64,000 bases of DNA from Lachnospiraceae bacterium (lineage in GTDB: Bacteria > Bacillota > Clostridia > Lachnospirales > Lachnospiraceae). The stretch is taken from the NCBI GenBank assembly GCA_009774235.1, contig VSNJ01000003.1:20691-84690 (forward strand). Direction: 5' to 3'. Position numbers and translations under genes: made by a program. Below are positions 45,788-55,102 of the stretch, piece by piece. Below the pieces are notes generated by a model that saw only the letters and a program-made list of their open reading frames with translations, was not told the DNA's origin and searched no databases. The stretch's first letter is position 1; each line of letters opens with the position of its first letter.

Positions 45788-47155
45788 ATGGGATGTAACA
45801 AGAGTTTAAATAGAAAATGCATATTTTATATTATAGTTGTATTGGTTTCTTTTGTGCTGGCAGGCATTGCAGACAGTAAAACTGCACAGGCCTCAAGTGC
45901 ATCTGTTTCGGTAAATTCAGAAAATACAAGTGTAGTAAAAGGTGATGTAGTATATGTTGTTATAACAGTAAGTTCTGCTGATGAAATTGGTGGTTTTAAA
46001 GGATATTTCAGTTATGATAACAGTGTGCTTAAATATGTTACAGGTGGAAATGTAACCAGTGGTAATGATAATGAATTTCTTATATCTGATACAGACAGGG
46101 AAAAAGGTGCACGTAAAATAAAATATTCTGTAAAATTTGTTGCAAGGGCAAGCGGCAGTACATCTATTGGACTTAAACAGCCGTATAGTGTATATAGTTA
46201 TACGGATTCAAGTGAAATGTCAGTTTCATACAGTCCATTGAATATTTTAGTAAAAAATAAAAAAGCTGATGGCACTACAAAAGAGCCTGGCAGTACAAAG
46301 AAGCCTGCTGGTGCTGGAAGCGGGGGCACAGTGACACAAAGCCCTGCTCCAGAAGAAACCCTGGAGCCAAAGGAAACACTGGCTCCGTCCGCTGCCCCAG
46401 CCATCCCAGCCAGGCTTAGGTCATTAAAAATTAAAGATATATCACTTTCACCATCATTTTCACCTGATATATTAAAATACAGCGGCATTGTTTATACGGA
46501 CAGGCAGAGCCTTGACATATCATATGAAACTGAAGACCCAGATTCAGAAGTTACAATAAAAGGTAATGAAGATATTACAGAAGGTAAAAATATTATTAAG
46601 ATAGTAGTTAAAAACCCTATGGGCGGCAAAACAGTATATAAGCTGTCAGTTAAGGTGCAGGAAGAGGTATCATATGTAAATGGAGGGAATGTCCAGGCTA
46701 AACTAAGGGATGGGAAAGTTGTATTAAATACAAGTGATGAGTATACAGTTATAGAACTTCAGGATAAAGAGCTTATACCAGAGGGGTTTGGACAAACAGA
46801 GATGAAGCTTGGTGAAAGGCTGGTTACAGTCTATGCATCAGAAAATGATACAGAGCATAAATTTGTCCTTTTATACTGCAAAAGGGGAAAAGCTTCACCA
46901 GAATTTTATCTCTATGATAAGGAAGAACAGACACTTATGCCATATCCAAAGGTACAGGCATGGTACAGGGGCAACAGTGGGAATGCTGTTGTTACAGGGG
47001 GTGCAGAAGAAAGTACCGAGGTGCAGAAGTTCAAATATATGCTTGCAATTGTTGTAATAATATGTCTTCTGCTCATAATAATAATAATATCTGTTTATAT
47101 GCATTTTAAGGGAATGAACAAGGATGATTTATCAGAAATATTAAAGAAAGAATAA
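45788..47155 (+). CDS. Membrane-anchored cohesin-like/cadherin-like protein
   Basis: Protein of about 455 residues: N-terminal signal (FYIIVVLVSFVLAGIADS), a cohesin-type domain at about 40-160 (VSVNSENTSVVKGDVVYVVI, GFKGYFSYDNSVLKYV), a Pro/Thr-rich linker, a cadherin-like beta-sandwich (LRSLKIKDISLSPSFSPDIL), and a C-terminal membrane helix (YMLAIVVIICLLLIIIIISV) with a short cytoplasmic tail. It is likely an envelope protein that binds others; the partner is unknown. The ATG at 45752 would add 12 residues; ATG 45788 after GGAGAA gives the signal directly. It follows the glucosaminidase by 80 bp. Confidence 0.75.
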   Translation: MGCNKSLNRKCIFYIIVVLVSFVLAGIADSKTAQASSASVSVNSENTSVVKGDVVYVVITVSSADEIGGFKGYFSYDNSVLKYVTGGNVTSGNDNEFLISDTDREKGARKIKYSVKFVARASGSTSIGLKQPYSVYSYTDSSEMSVSYSPLNILVKNKKADGTTKEPGSTKKPAGAGSGGTVTQSPAPEETLEPKETLAPSAAPAIPARLRSLKIKDISLSPSFSPDILKYSGIVYTDRQSLDISYETEDPDSEVTIKGNEDITEGKNIIKIVVKNPMGGKTVYKLSVKVQEEVSYVNGGNVQAKLRDGKVVLNTSDEYTVIELQDKELIPEGFGQTEMKLGERLVTVYASENDTEHKFVLLYCKRGKASPEFYLYDKEEQTLMPYPKVQAWYRGNSGNAVVTGGAEESTEVQKFKYMLAIVVIICLLLIIIIISVYMHFKGMNKDDLSEILKKE

Positions 47156-47181
47156 AGAAAAGGAATGGAGGACATACAGGC

Positions 47182-49626
47182 ATGCAGAAACGTTTCACAA
47201 AAAATGCAGAAAAAGCTTTAGAGTATGCAAAAAAAACTGCCAGGTCATTAGGACATAACTATATTGGGACAGAGCATATTTTATTAGGGCTTCTGAAAAC
47301 TAAAGGGGTTGCAGCGGATATCCTTCAGGAAAATGGTGTTAACCCTGATGTGATAAAAGCACTTATTGAGGACTTTATGTCATCTGGCAAACAAGTTATG
47401 GTGGCAGATGATGCCAGGTATACACCAAGGGCAGAGGGTGTGATAAACAGGAGCACTAGTGAGGCAGAAAGGCTTGGCTCTTCTTCTGTTGGTACAGAGC
47501 ACCTGCTTATTGCTATTTTAAAGGAAAATGACAGTATGGCATTGCGTCTTTTAAGTGCAAGAGGTGTTAATATACAGAAAATTTATGTAGATGTGCTGTC
47601 TGCAACTGGACAAGATGCTGCAAGTGCAAAGAATGAGTACCTTATGCAACGCAGTAAAAGAGGTGGCAAATCTGCTACCCCTGTGCTTGACCAGTACAGC
47701 AGAGACCTTACAAAATATGCAAAAGAAGGAAAACTTGACCCTGTAATTGGCAGGGATGCAGAAATCAGGAGGCTTGTGGAGATATTAAGCAGGCGTACCA
47801 AGAATAACCCATGTCTTGTAGGCGAACCTGGTGTAGGCAAGACTGCTGTAGTAGAGGGGCTTGCGCAGGATATTGCTGCAGGGAATATACCAGAAGTTAT
47901 ACAAAATAAAAGGGTGCTTACTCTTGATTTATCTGGTATGGTTGCAGGTTCTAAATACCGTGGTGAATTTGAGGAACGTATAAAGCGTGCAATAAAGGAA
48001 GTGATGCAGGCAGGTAATGTACTTCTTTTTATAGATGAAATCCATACAATAATCGGTGCTGGCGGGGCAGAAGGTGCAATAGATGCTGCTAATATACTTA
48101 AACCATCACTTGCACGTGGTGAGCTGCAGCTTATAGGTGCAACTACAAGGGAGGAATACCGCAAATATATAGAAAAGGATGCTGCTCTTGAAAGGCGTTT
48201 CCAGCCTGTAGATGTACATGAGCCTGACAGTAGTGAGACAGTAGCTATATTAAAAGGGCTGCGTGGACGTTATGAAGAGCATCATGGTGTTGAAATAACA
48301 GATGATGCAATAACAAGTGCAGTGAAAATGTCTGAACGCTATGTAAATGACAGGTTCCTTCCAGACAAAGCAATAGATGCAATAGATGAGGCAGCAGCAC
48401 GTGCAGGGCTTAAAAGATATGTACATTCGCCAGAACTCCGGCAGCTTGAAGAAAGCCAGCTTATGTTTGACCAGGAGAAGGAGGAGGCAATAAGGAATGA
48501 GAATTACCAGCTTGCAGGAGATATAAAGCGCAGGCAGAATGAGACAGCAGCACATATAAAGGCACTCCATAAGCAGATGGAGGCAGAACGCCAGAATGTA
48601 TCTATAAAAGTTACAGAAAATGACGTTGCAGATGTAATTGCAGACTGGACTAAAATTCCAGTCCAGAAACTCCAGGAGGAGGAGACTGAACGCTTAAAGA
48701 AGCTTGAAGAGATTCTCCATAAACGTGTTGTAGGGCAGGAAGAAGCTGTAGAGGCAGTATCTAAAGCAGTAAGGCGTGGCAGGGCAGGATTAAAAGACCC
48801 TAAACGCCCAATAGGCTCATTTTTATTCCTGGGACCTACAGGTGTTGGCAAAACAGAATTGTCAAAGGCACTTGCAGAAGCAGTTTTTGGCAAAGAAAAT
48901 GAGATAATCAGGGTTGATATGTCTGAGTATATGGAGAAACACAGTGTGTCAAAAATGATTGGTTCACCTCCAGGATATGTAGGCTATGACGATGGAGGGC
49001 AGCTTAGTGAAAAGGTCAGGAGACATCCTTATTCTGTAATATTATTTGATGAAATAGAAAAGGCACATGCTGATGTATTTAATATACTTCTACAGATACT
49101 TGAAGATGGACATGTTACAGATGCACATGGAAGGAAGATAAGCTTTAAAAATACAATTATTATAATGACTTCCAATGCAGGGGCACAACAGATAGTGTCA
49201 CCTAAACATCTGGGTTTTGGGATAAATGAGGATGAAGAAGCTGATTACAAGAAGATGAAAAATAGTGTAATGGAAGAAGTTAAACGTATATTTAAACCTG
49301 AATTTATAAACAGGATTGATGAAGTTCTTGTGTTCCGTGTCCTTAATAAGGATGATATTAAAGAAATAGTTAAAATACTAATTGCAGGGCTTGACAAAAG
49401 AGTAAAAGAACAGATGGATATTTCACTAGAAGTAAAAGAGTCTGCTATAGAATATATAGCAGAGAATGGTTTTGACAAAACATATGGTGCAAGACCTATA
49501 AGACGTGCAATACAGACAAAGATAGAAGATGAAATGGCTGACAGGCTGCTGGACAATGAGATAAAACCAGGATGCAAAGTTATTATAGACTGCGTTGGTG
49601 ATAAGTTACAGTTTGAAATTTGTTAA
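47182..49626 (+). CDS. clpC: AAA+ unfoldase ClpC
   Basis: Protein of 814 residues: two N-terminal Clp-N repeats (FTKNAEKALEYAKKTARSLG), AAA1 (Walker A GEPGVGKT), a UVR coiled segment (EEAIRNENYQLAGDIKRRQN), AAA2 (GPTGVGKTELSKALAEAVFG) and the ClpP-binding loop near HLGFG. It unfolds proteins for ClpP. The common partners CtsR, McsA and McsB are not upstream here; the gene follows the cohesin-like gene and has GGAGG before ATG 47182. Regulation by CtsR is thus not shown. Confidence 0.95.
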   Translation: MQKRFTKNAEKALEYAKKTARSLGHNYIGTEHILLGLLKTKGVAADILQENGVNPDVIKALIEDFMSSGKQVMVADDARYTPRAEGVINRSTSEAERLGSSSVGTEHLLIAILKENDSMALRLLSARGVNIQKIYVDVLSATGQDAASAKNEYLMQRSKRGGKSATPVLDQYSRDLTKYAKEGKLDPVIGRDAEIRRLVEILSRRTKNNPCLVGEPGVGKTAVVEGLAQDIAAGNIPEVIQNKRVLTLDLSGMVAGSKYRGEFEERIKRAIKEVMQAGNVLLFIDEIHTIIGAGGAEGAIDAANILKPSLARGELQLIGATTREEYRKYIEKDAALERRFQPVDVHEPDSSETVAILKGLRGRYEEHHGVEITDDAITSAVKMSERYVNDRFLPDKAIDAIDEAAARAGLKRYVHSPELRQLEESQLMFDQEKEEAIRNENYQLAGDIKRRQNETAAHIKALHKQMEAERQNVSIKVTENDVADVIADWTKIPVQKLQEEETERLKKLEEILHKRVVGQEEAVEAVSKAVRRGRAGLKDPKRPIGSFLFLGPTGVGKTELSKALAEAVFGKENEIIRVDMSEYMEKHSVSKMIGSPPGYVGYDDGGQLSEKVRRHPYSVILFDEIEKAHADVFNILLQILEDGHVTDAHGRKISFKNTIIIMTSNAGAQQIVSPKHLGFGINEDEEADYKKMKNSVMEEVKRIFKPEFINRIDEVLVFRVLNKDDIKEIVKILIAGLDKRVKEQMDISLEVKESAIEYIAENGFDKTYGARPIRRAIQTKIEDEMADRLLDNEIKPGCKVIIDCVGDKLQFEIC

Positions 49627-49762
49627 AAATATAAAAGATTATATTTTCCAGCGGGAAATAGTAGAAAAAATAAACAAATTATGATATTCTGTATATATCA
49701 ATTTATTAAAAATATACAAAAATATAAATTATATTATTTTTAATATACAAGGAGGAGAAGAA

Positions 49763-50176
49763 ATGGCTGTAGTAGAAGAATTAATCCGCAAAGAGGATGA
49801 TGGGACATTAAGTTTTGGCAACTTTGAGCTTGATTCTAAAAAGAAACTGTCTGACTTTGAATTTGAAGGAGATTTATACAAAGTAAAGACGTTCAGGGAA
49901 ATTACAAAGCTTGAGAAGAATGGCCTGTTTGTATATGAGTCTGTGCCAGGTACAGTTGTTACACATATGAAAGCGGATGATACAGAGATTAAGTTTTCTG
50001 TTGAGGGGTATGAGGATGCTTCTGTCACCCTTGAACTTGAGCCTGAAAAGGAATACAAGGTATATATACAGGGGACTAATGTAGGCAAGATGAAAACCAA
50101 CCTTGGGGGCAAGCTTTTATTAAGCCTTGAGCTTGACCCAGGGCAGGTTTCAGAAGTTAAGGTGGTTAAATTATAG
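49763..50176 (+). CDS. Conserved hypothetical protein, 137 residues
   Basis: A small soluble protein with beta-rich pattern (TLSFGNFELDSKKKLSDFEF, LFVYESVPGTVVTHMKADDT, VTLELEPEKEYKVYIQGTNV). It has no signal or membrane segment. Similar short proteins occur beside RadA in Lachnospiraceae (from memory) but their function is unknown. AAGGAGGAGAAGAA before ATG 49763 is a strong ribosome site, so it is likely well expressed. The radA gene starts 2 bp after its stop, suggesting one operon. Confidence 0.75.
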   Translation: MAVVEELIRKEDDGTLSFGNFELDSKKKLSDFEFEGDLYKVKTFREITKLEKNGLFVYESVPGTVVTHMKADDTEIKFSVEGYEDASVTLELEPEKEYKVYIQGTNVGKMKTNLGGKLLLSLELDPGQVSEVKVVKL

Positions 50177-50177
50177 T

Positions 50178-51560
50178 ATGGCAAAAGCAAAGAAAAAGTT
50201 GGTTTTCTTTTGCAAAGAATGTGGCTTTGAGTCACCAAAATGGCTTGGCCAGTGTCCAGGATGCCATGAATGGGATTCATTTGCTGAAGCGCCAGCAGCA
50301 GGAAATGTAACAGAAAGCATAAAAGGCAGACTGCCTGGCAGTGTACACAGGACACCAGCAAAGCTTAATGAAGTACAGGCAGGTGAAGAGGAAAGGATTA
50401 ATACAGGCATAGAGGAGCTTGACAGGGTTCTTGGCGGAGGTATTGTTGCTGGTTCACTTATATTGGTGGGCGGAGACCCTGGCATTGGCAAATCTACTCT
50501 TTTGTTACAGATGTGCAGGCTTTTGTCTGGACAGGGGCATAAGATATTGTATATATCCGGGGAAGAGTCACCTAAACAGATAAAGATGAGGGCGGAGAGG
50601 CTTGGCAGCTTTAGCAGTAACCTTTATGTATTGTGTGAAACAGATTTAGGAGTTGTTTCGGAAACCATTGCAGATACAAAGCCTGGGATAGCAATAATTG
50701 ATTCAATCCAGACTATGTACAGTGAAGATGCAGGGCAGGCTCCAGGAAGTGCAGGCCAGGTAAGGGAGGCAACCAGTGTCTTTATGAGGCTTGCTAAAAG
50801 CCTGCCTGTATCAATTTTTATAGTAGGCCATGTAACTAAAGAAGGAGTTGTTGCTGGACCTAAGACACTTGAGCACATGGTAGATACTGTATTGTATTTT
50901 GAGGGGGACGGAGGTGCTTCTTACAGGTTTTTACGTGGGGTAAAGAACCGTTTTGGCCCGACAGATGAGATAGGTGTATTTGAAATGTGCGCAGACGGGC
51001 TTAAGGAAGTGCTGAACCCATCTGAATATATGCTCCAGGGCAAGCCTGAGAATGAGCCAGGGTCTGTAGTAACATGCTCAATGGAGGGTACAAGGCCTAT
51101 ACTTGCAGAGGTCCAGGCTCTTGTATGCCAGACGAATTTCAATATGCCAAGGCGTGCCACAGCAGGCACAGATTACAACAGGGTAAACCTTCTTATGGCA
51201 GTAATTGAAAAAAGGCTTGGCGTACGTATGGGTGATTATGATGCTTACATAAATGTTGCAGGTGGTATGAGGATAAGTGAGCCTGCACTTGATTTAGGGA
51301 TTGTTGCAGCTATACTTTCCAGTTACCGGAACCAGGCATTTGACAGTAAAACGGTATGTTTTGGTGAAGTGGGACTGACTGGTGAGATAAGGGCAGTTAA
51401 CTTAGCTGAACAACGTGTTATGGAAGCAGCAAAACTTGGATTTAAGAGATGTATTATGCCAAAGGCGAACAGCCAGAAGCTTAACATAAAAGAAAGTGCC
51501 TTAAATGGTATGCAGCTGGCTGGTTTTGGCAGTATTTATGAATTGCTGGAGGTAATATAA
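50178..51560 (+). CDS. radA: DNA repair protein RadA
   Basis: Protein of 460 residues: zinc finger CKECGFESPKWLGQCPGC, RecA-like ATPase (Walker A GGDPGIGKST), the RadA-specific KNRFG motif, and a Lon-like C-terminal domain (MGDYDAYINVAGGMRISEPA). It helps branch migration in recombination. The frame runs from 50127 but ATG 50178 after AAGGTGG matches the family start MAKAKKK. It overlaps the next small gene by one base. Confidence 0.95.
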   Translation: MAKAKKKLVFFCKECGFESPKWLGQCPGCHEWDSFAEAPAAGNVTESIKGRLPGSVHRTPAKLNEVQAGEEERINTGIEELDRVLGGGIVAGSLILVGGDPGIGKSTLLLQMCRLLSGQGHKILYISGEESPKQIKMRAERLGSFSSNLYVLCETDLGVVSETIADTKPGIAIIDSIQTMYSEDAGQAPGSAGQVREATSVFMRLAKSLPVSIFIVGHVTKEGVVAGPKTLEHMVDTVLYFEGDGGASYRFLRGVKNRFGPTDEIGVFEMCADGLKEVLNPSEYMLQGKPENEPGSVVTCSMEGTRPILAEVQALVCQTNFNMPRRATAGTDYNRVNLLMAVIEKRLGVRMGDYDAYINVAGGMRISEPALDLGIVAAILSSYRNQAFDSKTVCFGEVGLTGEIRAVNLAEQRVMEAAKLGFKRCIMPKANSQKLNIKESALNGMQLAGFGSIYELLEVI

Positions 51561-51916
51561 TGGGATTAAGGGAAAATGAAACAAATACAGAGCATATTTT
51601 GGAAAGAATGGAAAATACCATGAATAACCTGGAACAGATGTCATATGATTCCATAAATATTACAGACCGTCTTGTGACATTGCTTAGTGAAGGGAGAGAA
51701 CATGCTGCTGTAATGAAGTCAGGTACAGAAGAGGAGCGTGACAAGGCGCATAAATTACTGTGTGATATCCTTGATAATATACTTGAAACAGCATTTACTG
51801 TAAATAATATAGCCCATGAGCTTGAAAGGGAAACTATATACCAGAGGGATACTGTTGAAGCGATAAAGCAAATTGTTGATTTCTTTTATTCAATGACAGA
51901 TGATATTGATTTATAA
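51560..51916 (+). CDS. Small helical protein, 118 residues
   Basis: Highly helical, with coiled-coil-like heptads (ERMENTMNNLEQMSYDSINI, LCDILDNILETAFTVNNIAH) and an acidic end. It has no catalytic motif and is not a family I know; it slightly resembles the signalling part of chemotaxis proteins but is far too short. It overlaps radA by one base (TAATG) and is probably cotranslated with it. Confidence 0.6.
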   Translation: MGLRENETNTEHILERMENTMNNLEQMSYDSINITDRLVTLLSEGREHAAVMKSGTEEERDKAHKLLCDILDNILETAFTVNNIAHELERETIYQRDTVEAIKQIVDFFYSMTDDIDL

Positions 51917-51964
51917 AACTGGATAGTGGTACAGGGGATAAGCTGGTGCTTTCTGTACCTGGGA

Positions 51965-52044
51965 TGTGTCTGGAAATTTAAAGTTTGCCAGAGTAGTATA
52001 GTTTTTGTGTAGTTTAATGATTTATAAACAATTTCCAGACATGT
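51965..52044. repeat. Right end of the palindromic repeat with flanking inverted arms
   Basis: TTTGCCAGAGTAGTATAGTT with TTTGTGTAGTTTA matches the right end of copy A. It is flanked by inverted arms ATGTGTCTGGAAATTTAAA and TTTATAAACAATTTCCAGAC. It lies between the convergent radA operon and the THUMP methyltransferase gene. Confidence 0.65.
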
Positions 52045-52072
52045 CTTAGTATTCCATGCAGGTATTAATATA

Positions 52073-53218
52073 TTATGTGTGTTTTGGTGGTTTAGCGCCA
52101 AGGTACTGGTAGAAATAAGTTTTCATCATTCCATTATAAATCTTGCGGTTTTTATCAGCTTTTCTTCCTATATATTTTTCAGCATTTTCATATGCAGTTA
52201 TCAGGTACATTGACCAGCTGTCAAGGTTTCTGTAAACTTCTCCTATTTCCTTATAAAGTTGTGGCATTCCGTCTGGTTCATCCAGCCGCCTTCCATATGG
52301 TGGGTTGGTTATAATGAATCCATATTTTTTTCTATGGCTTAATTGTGCAAGTGGACGTTTCTGGAAATGTATAAGATGGTCTACATCTGCATTTCTTGCG
52401 TTTTCCATAGAAGCTTTTATAGCATCATTGCTGGCATCATATCCTTGTATATCCATGTCCAGGTCATGTATTATTAAATCTTGTGCCTCATTTATTGCGT
52501 TGTACCATTCTTTTTTAGGGATAATATGCTGCCATTCTTCTGCAGTGAAAGAACGGTTTATCCCTGGTGCGATATTTGCCCCTATAAGAGCTGCTTCTAT
52601 AGGAAATGTACCGCTTCCACAGAACGGGTCTATAAGTATACGGTCTTTATTCCAAGGGGTAAGCATAATAAGTGCAGCAGCAAGTGTTTCAGTAATAGGG
52701 GCTTTGACTGTAGCAAGGCGGTATCCCCGTTTGTGAAGGGATTCACCTGATGTATCAATCCCTACAGTAACTTCGTCTTTCATAATTGTAACACGTATAG
52801 GGAAACTTGCACCATCTTCCTGGAACCAGTTTATATTGTATTTTGATTTAAGCCGTTCTACTATAGCTTTTTTCATAATGGACTGTATATCTGACGGGCT
52901 GAAAAGTTTACTTTTAATTGATGTGGCCTTTGCAACCCAGAACTTTCCATTTTCAGGTATAAATTGTTCCCATGGAATTGCTTTTGTTCCCTCAAAGAGC
53001 TCATCAAAAGTTGTAGCTTTAAAACTTCCTGCTTTTAAAAGAACTCTCTCTGTTGTGCGCAGGAATATATTTGCACGGCATATTGCACTGGTATCACCAG
53101 TAAATGTTACTTTGCCATCTTCAGTTTTGGTTATTTTGTATCCAAGGTTTATAATTTCTTTTTTTAATACTGCTTCAAGCCCAAAGTGGCAAGGGGCAAT
53201 AAATTCATAATTATCCAT
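52073..53218 (-). CDS. THUMP-domain RNA methyltransferase (RlmL/Trm-like)
   Basis: Protein of 381 residues: N-terminal THUMP RNA-binding part (FIAPCHFGLEAVLKKEIINL), then a class I methyltransferase with IDPFCGSGTFPIEAALIGAN (SAM) and IITNPPYGRRLDEPDGMPQL (the NPPY catalytic motif of guanine-N2 methylases). Such enzymes modify 23S rRNA or tRNA guanines. ATG 53218 has GGAGG 6 bases upstream; longer forms to 53275 are rejected. It stands alone, convergent with the radA operon. Confidence 0.9.
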   Translation of the reverse strand: MDNYEFIAPCHFGLEAVLKKEIINLGYKITKTEDGKVTFTGDTSAICRANIFLRTTERVLLKAGSFKATTFDELFEGTKAIPWEQFIPENGKFWVAKATSIKSKLFSPSDIQSIMKKAIVERLKSKYNINWFQEDGASFPIRVTIMKDEVTVGIDTSGESLHKRGYRLATVKAPITETLAAALIMLTPWNKDRILIDPFCGSGTFPIEAALIGANIAPGINRSFTAEEWQHIIPKKEWYNAINEAQDLIIHDLDMDIQGYDASNDAIKASMENARNADVDHLIHFQKRPLAQLSHRKKYGFIITNPPYGRRLDEPDGMPQLYKEIGEVYRNLDSWSMYLITAYENAEKYIGRKADKNRKIYNGMMKTYFYQYLGAKPPKHT

Positions 53219-53358
53219 TTTTTCCTCCATTAAGTTATTTATTGTGGTGGCTGGATATTGGCATAAGACCCACAATGTATTATATAAAGTAATATTTTAT
53301 AAAAATTATATAAGTTAAGTATTGTTTTGTCTATAGTTAATTGTTTATATCTTGATAG

Positions 53359-53387
53359 TTGAGGTTTAGGAAACAAATGGGTATAAT
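53359..53387 (+). promoter_or_regulatory. Promoter of the WYL regulator gene
   Basis: TTGAGG at 53359-53364 and TATAAT at 53382-53387, spacer 17 bp. The operator begins 5 bp after it, near the transcription start. Confidence 0.55.
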
Positions 53388-53392
53388 AAATA

Positions 53393-53414
53393 TTGACATA
53401 GTGTGTCAGTATAT
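53393..53414 (+). promoter_or_regulatory. WYL-regulator operator, copy 1
   Basis: An inverted repeat TTGACATA-N3-TGTCAGTA followed by TAT. The same sequence with a different spacer recurs at 54341-54362. It sits at the start of the regulator's own transcript, so autoregulation is likely. Confidence 0.65.
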
Positions 53415-53447
53415 AAGTGCTATTCTGTTATTAAAGGAGGAATGGTT

Positions 53448-54344
53448 ATGCAAGAGAGCAGATTATTTAAGATAGTGTATTATTTACTTGATAAAGGGAA
53501 AGTTACCGCTCCAGAATTAGCAGAAAAGTTTGAGGTATCAACCAGGACAATTTATAGAGATATTGATGCCCTAAGCGGGGCAGGTATTCCTATTTACGCA
53601 GAAACAGGCAGAAATGGTGGTATTTATTTAATGAATGGTTTTGTATTGGATAAAGTTGTACTGTCAGAAGAGGAAAAACAGGAAATTCTCACAGCATTAC
53701 AGAGTATAAATACTATCCAGAGTGTTAATAACAGCCAGACACTACAGAAGCTTTCTGCAATGTTTAATATTAATTCTGAAAACTGGCTTGAAGTAGATTT
53801 TTCCAGATGGGGTGATAAAGAGTATGACAATGAAAAGTTTGAATTGCTGAAATCAGCAGTAGTACATTGCAGAAATATCAAAATCCATTATGCAGGTTCT
53901 TATGGGGTCACAGGTGAAAGAATAGTGCAGCCATTAAAACTCGTTTATAAATCAAAAGCATGGTATTTAAAAGCATTTTGTACAGAAAAACAGGACTTCC
54001 GGATATTTAAATTAAACCGTATTTTAGATTTAGAGGTTTTAAATGAAAGCTTCCAGCATCGCAATTTTCCAGAAACAGCAAATACGTCTAATGAAGAATA
54101 TAATCAGATTATACTTCGTTTTCCACAAGAAATGGCATACCGTGTTTACGATGAGTTTGATAAAACACAAGTACAACAAGATGAGAATGGTGGTTTAACA
54201 GTTTATGCAAATATGCCAGAAGATGCGTGGTTAACAGGTTTTCTGCTGTCTTTCGGAACACAGGTAGATATAATTTCACCTGTTTATTTGAAAGAAGCAA
54301 TAGCAAAACAAGCAAAATTAATATATGAGAAAAATAAATCTTGA
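53448..54344 (+). CDS. YafY/DeoR-type regulator with WYL domain
   Basis: Protein of 299 residues. N-terminal winged helix (MQESRLFKIVYYLLDKGKVT ... FEVSTRTIYRDIDALSGAGI), then a WYL ligand-binding domain (YAGSYGVTGERIVQPLKLVY, KSKAWYLKAFCTEKQDFRIF) and a WCX end. WYL regulators sense DNA damage products or other ligands. AAAGGAGG lies before ATG 53448. The stop codon lies within the second operator. The two downstream genes on the same strand are the likely targets. Confidence 0.88.
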   Translation: MQESRLFKIVYYLLDKGKVTAPELAEKFEVSTRTIYRDIDALSGAGIPIYAETGRNGGIYLMNGFVLDKVVLSEEEKQEILTALQSINTIQSVNNSQTLQKLSAMFNINSENWLEVDFSRWGDKEYDNEKFELLKSAVVHCRNIKIHYAGSYGVTGERIVQPLKLVYKSKAWYLKAFCTEKQDFRIFKLNRILDLEVLNESFQHRNFPETANTSNEEYNQIILRFPQEMAYRVYDEFDKTQVQQDENGGLTVYANMPEDAWLTGFLLSFGTQVDIISPVYLKEAIAKQAKLIYEKNKS

Positions 54345-54362
54345 CATAAGATGTCAGTATTA
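54341..54362 (+). promoter_or_regulatory. WYL-regulator operator, copy 2
   Basis: TTGACATA-N3-TGTCAGTA, the same arms as copy 1, overlapping the stop of the regulator gene and about 180 bp before the ClbS-like gene. Confidence 0.65.
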
Positions 54363-54541
54363 TTGTGGTAAAATTTTAAGAAGAAGTTTAGAAGTTTTGA
54401 TTAATAACAGAAAAGCTGCCAGGCGTGTTTGAAAAATTCTTTTTGCTGTGTGTTGTACAAAACAGGAAACATAAGCCATGAGAATGAGTTTTTAAATATT
54501 CCTGGGAAGGCTTGGTATTTTATGTAGAAAGGAAAATGGAC

Positions 54542-55084
54542 ATGGGAAGACCAACAACAAAAACAGATTTATTAACCGCAGCAACTACAAACTATGAAAA
54601 ACTAAATAAGCTTATTTCTGGTATGACAGAAAAAGAGTTATCAACTCCTTTTGATTTTTCAGATGATGAGAAAAAGAAAGAGGCACACTGGAAAAGAGAT
54701 ATAAACCTAAGGGATGTTTTAGTACATCTTTATGAATGGCACCAGCTTTTACTGGACTGGGTACATTCAAACCAGAATGGTGACAAGAAACCATTTATTC
54801 CAGCACCTTATAACTGGAGAAATTATGGCAGTATGAATATAGAGTTTTGGAAAAAACATCAAAATACATCATTAGAAGATGCAAAGATTATGCTTGAAAA
54901 ATCGCATAATGAAATTTTAAAATTAGCTGGAACTTTTTCAAATGAGGAACTGTTTTCTAAAGATGTTTATGAATGGGTTGGTGGAAGCACTTTAGGTTCA
55001 TACTTTGTTAGTAATACATCAAGCCACTATAACTGGGCTATGAAGAAATTAAAAGCACACAAGAGAAATTGTGCTAATAAGTAA
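54542..55084 (+). CDS. ClbS/DfsB-family four-helix-bundle protein
   Basis: Protein of 180 residues of the DinB-like four-helix fold, ClbS/DfsB group. The family start is MGRPTTKTDLLTAATTNYEK; conserved segments are LRDVLVHLYEWHQLLLDWV (metal-type His in the helix) and SSHYNWAMKKLKAH. ClbS is the self-protection protein against colibactin in E. coli; a role here in handling a reactive compound is inference. ATG 54536 is an earlier alternative, but GRPTTK matches family starts at 54542. It is followed 18 bp later by the radical SAM gene. Confidence 0.85.
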   Translation: MGRPTTKTDLLTAATTNYEKLNKLISGMTEKELSTPFDFSDDEKKKEAHWKRDINLRDVLVHLYEWHQLLLDWVHSNQNGDKKPFIPAPYNWRNYGSMNIEFWKKHQNTSLEDAKIMLEKSHNEILKLAGTFSNEELFSKDVYEWVGGSTLGSYFVSNTSSHYNWAMKKLKAHKRNCANK

Positions 55085-55102
55085 TAAGTGAGGATTGGAC
55101 AA

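Noticed and set aside
52073..53275. Longer start of the THUMP methyltransferase
   Set aside because: The extra N-terminal residues do not match the family, and GGAGG lies directly before ATG 53218.
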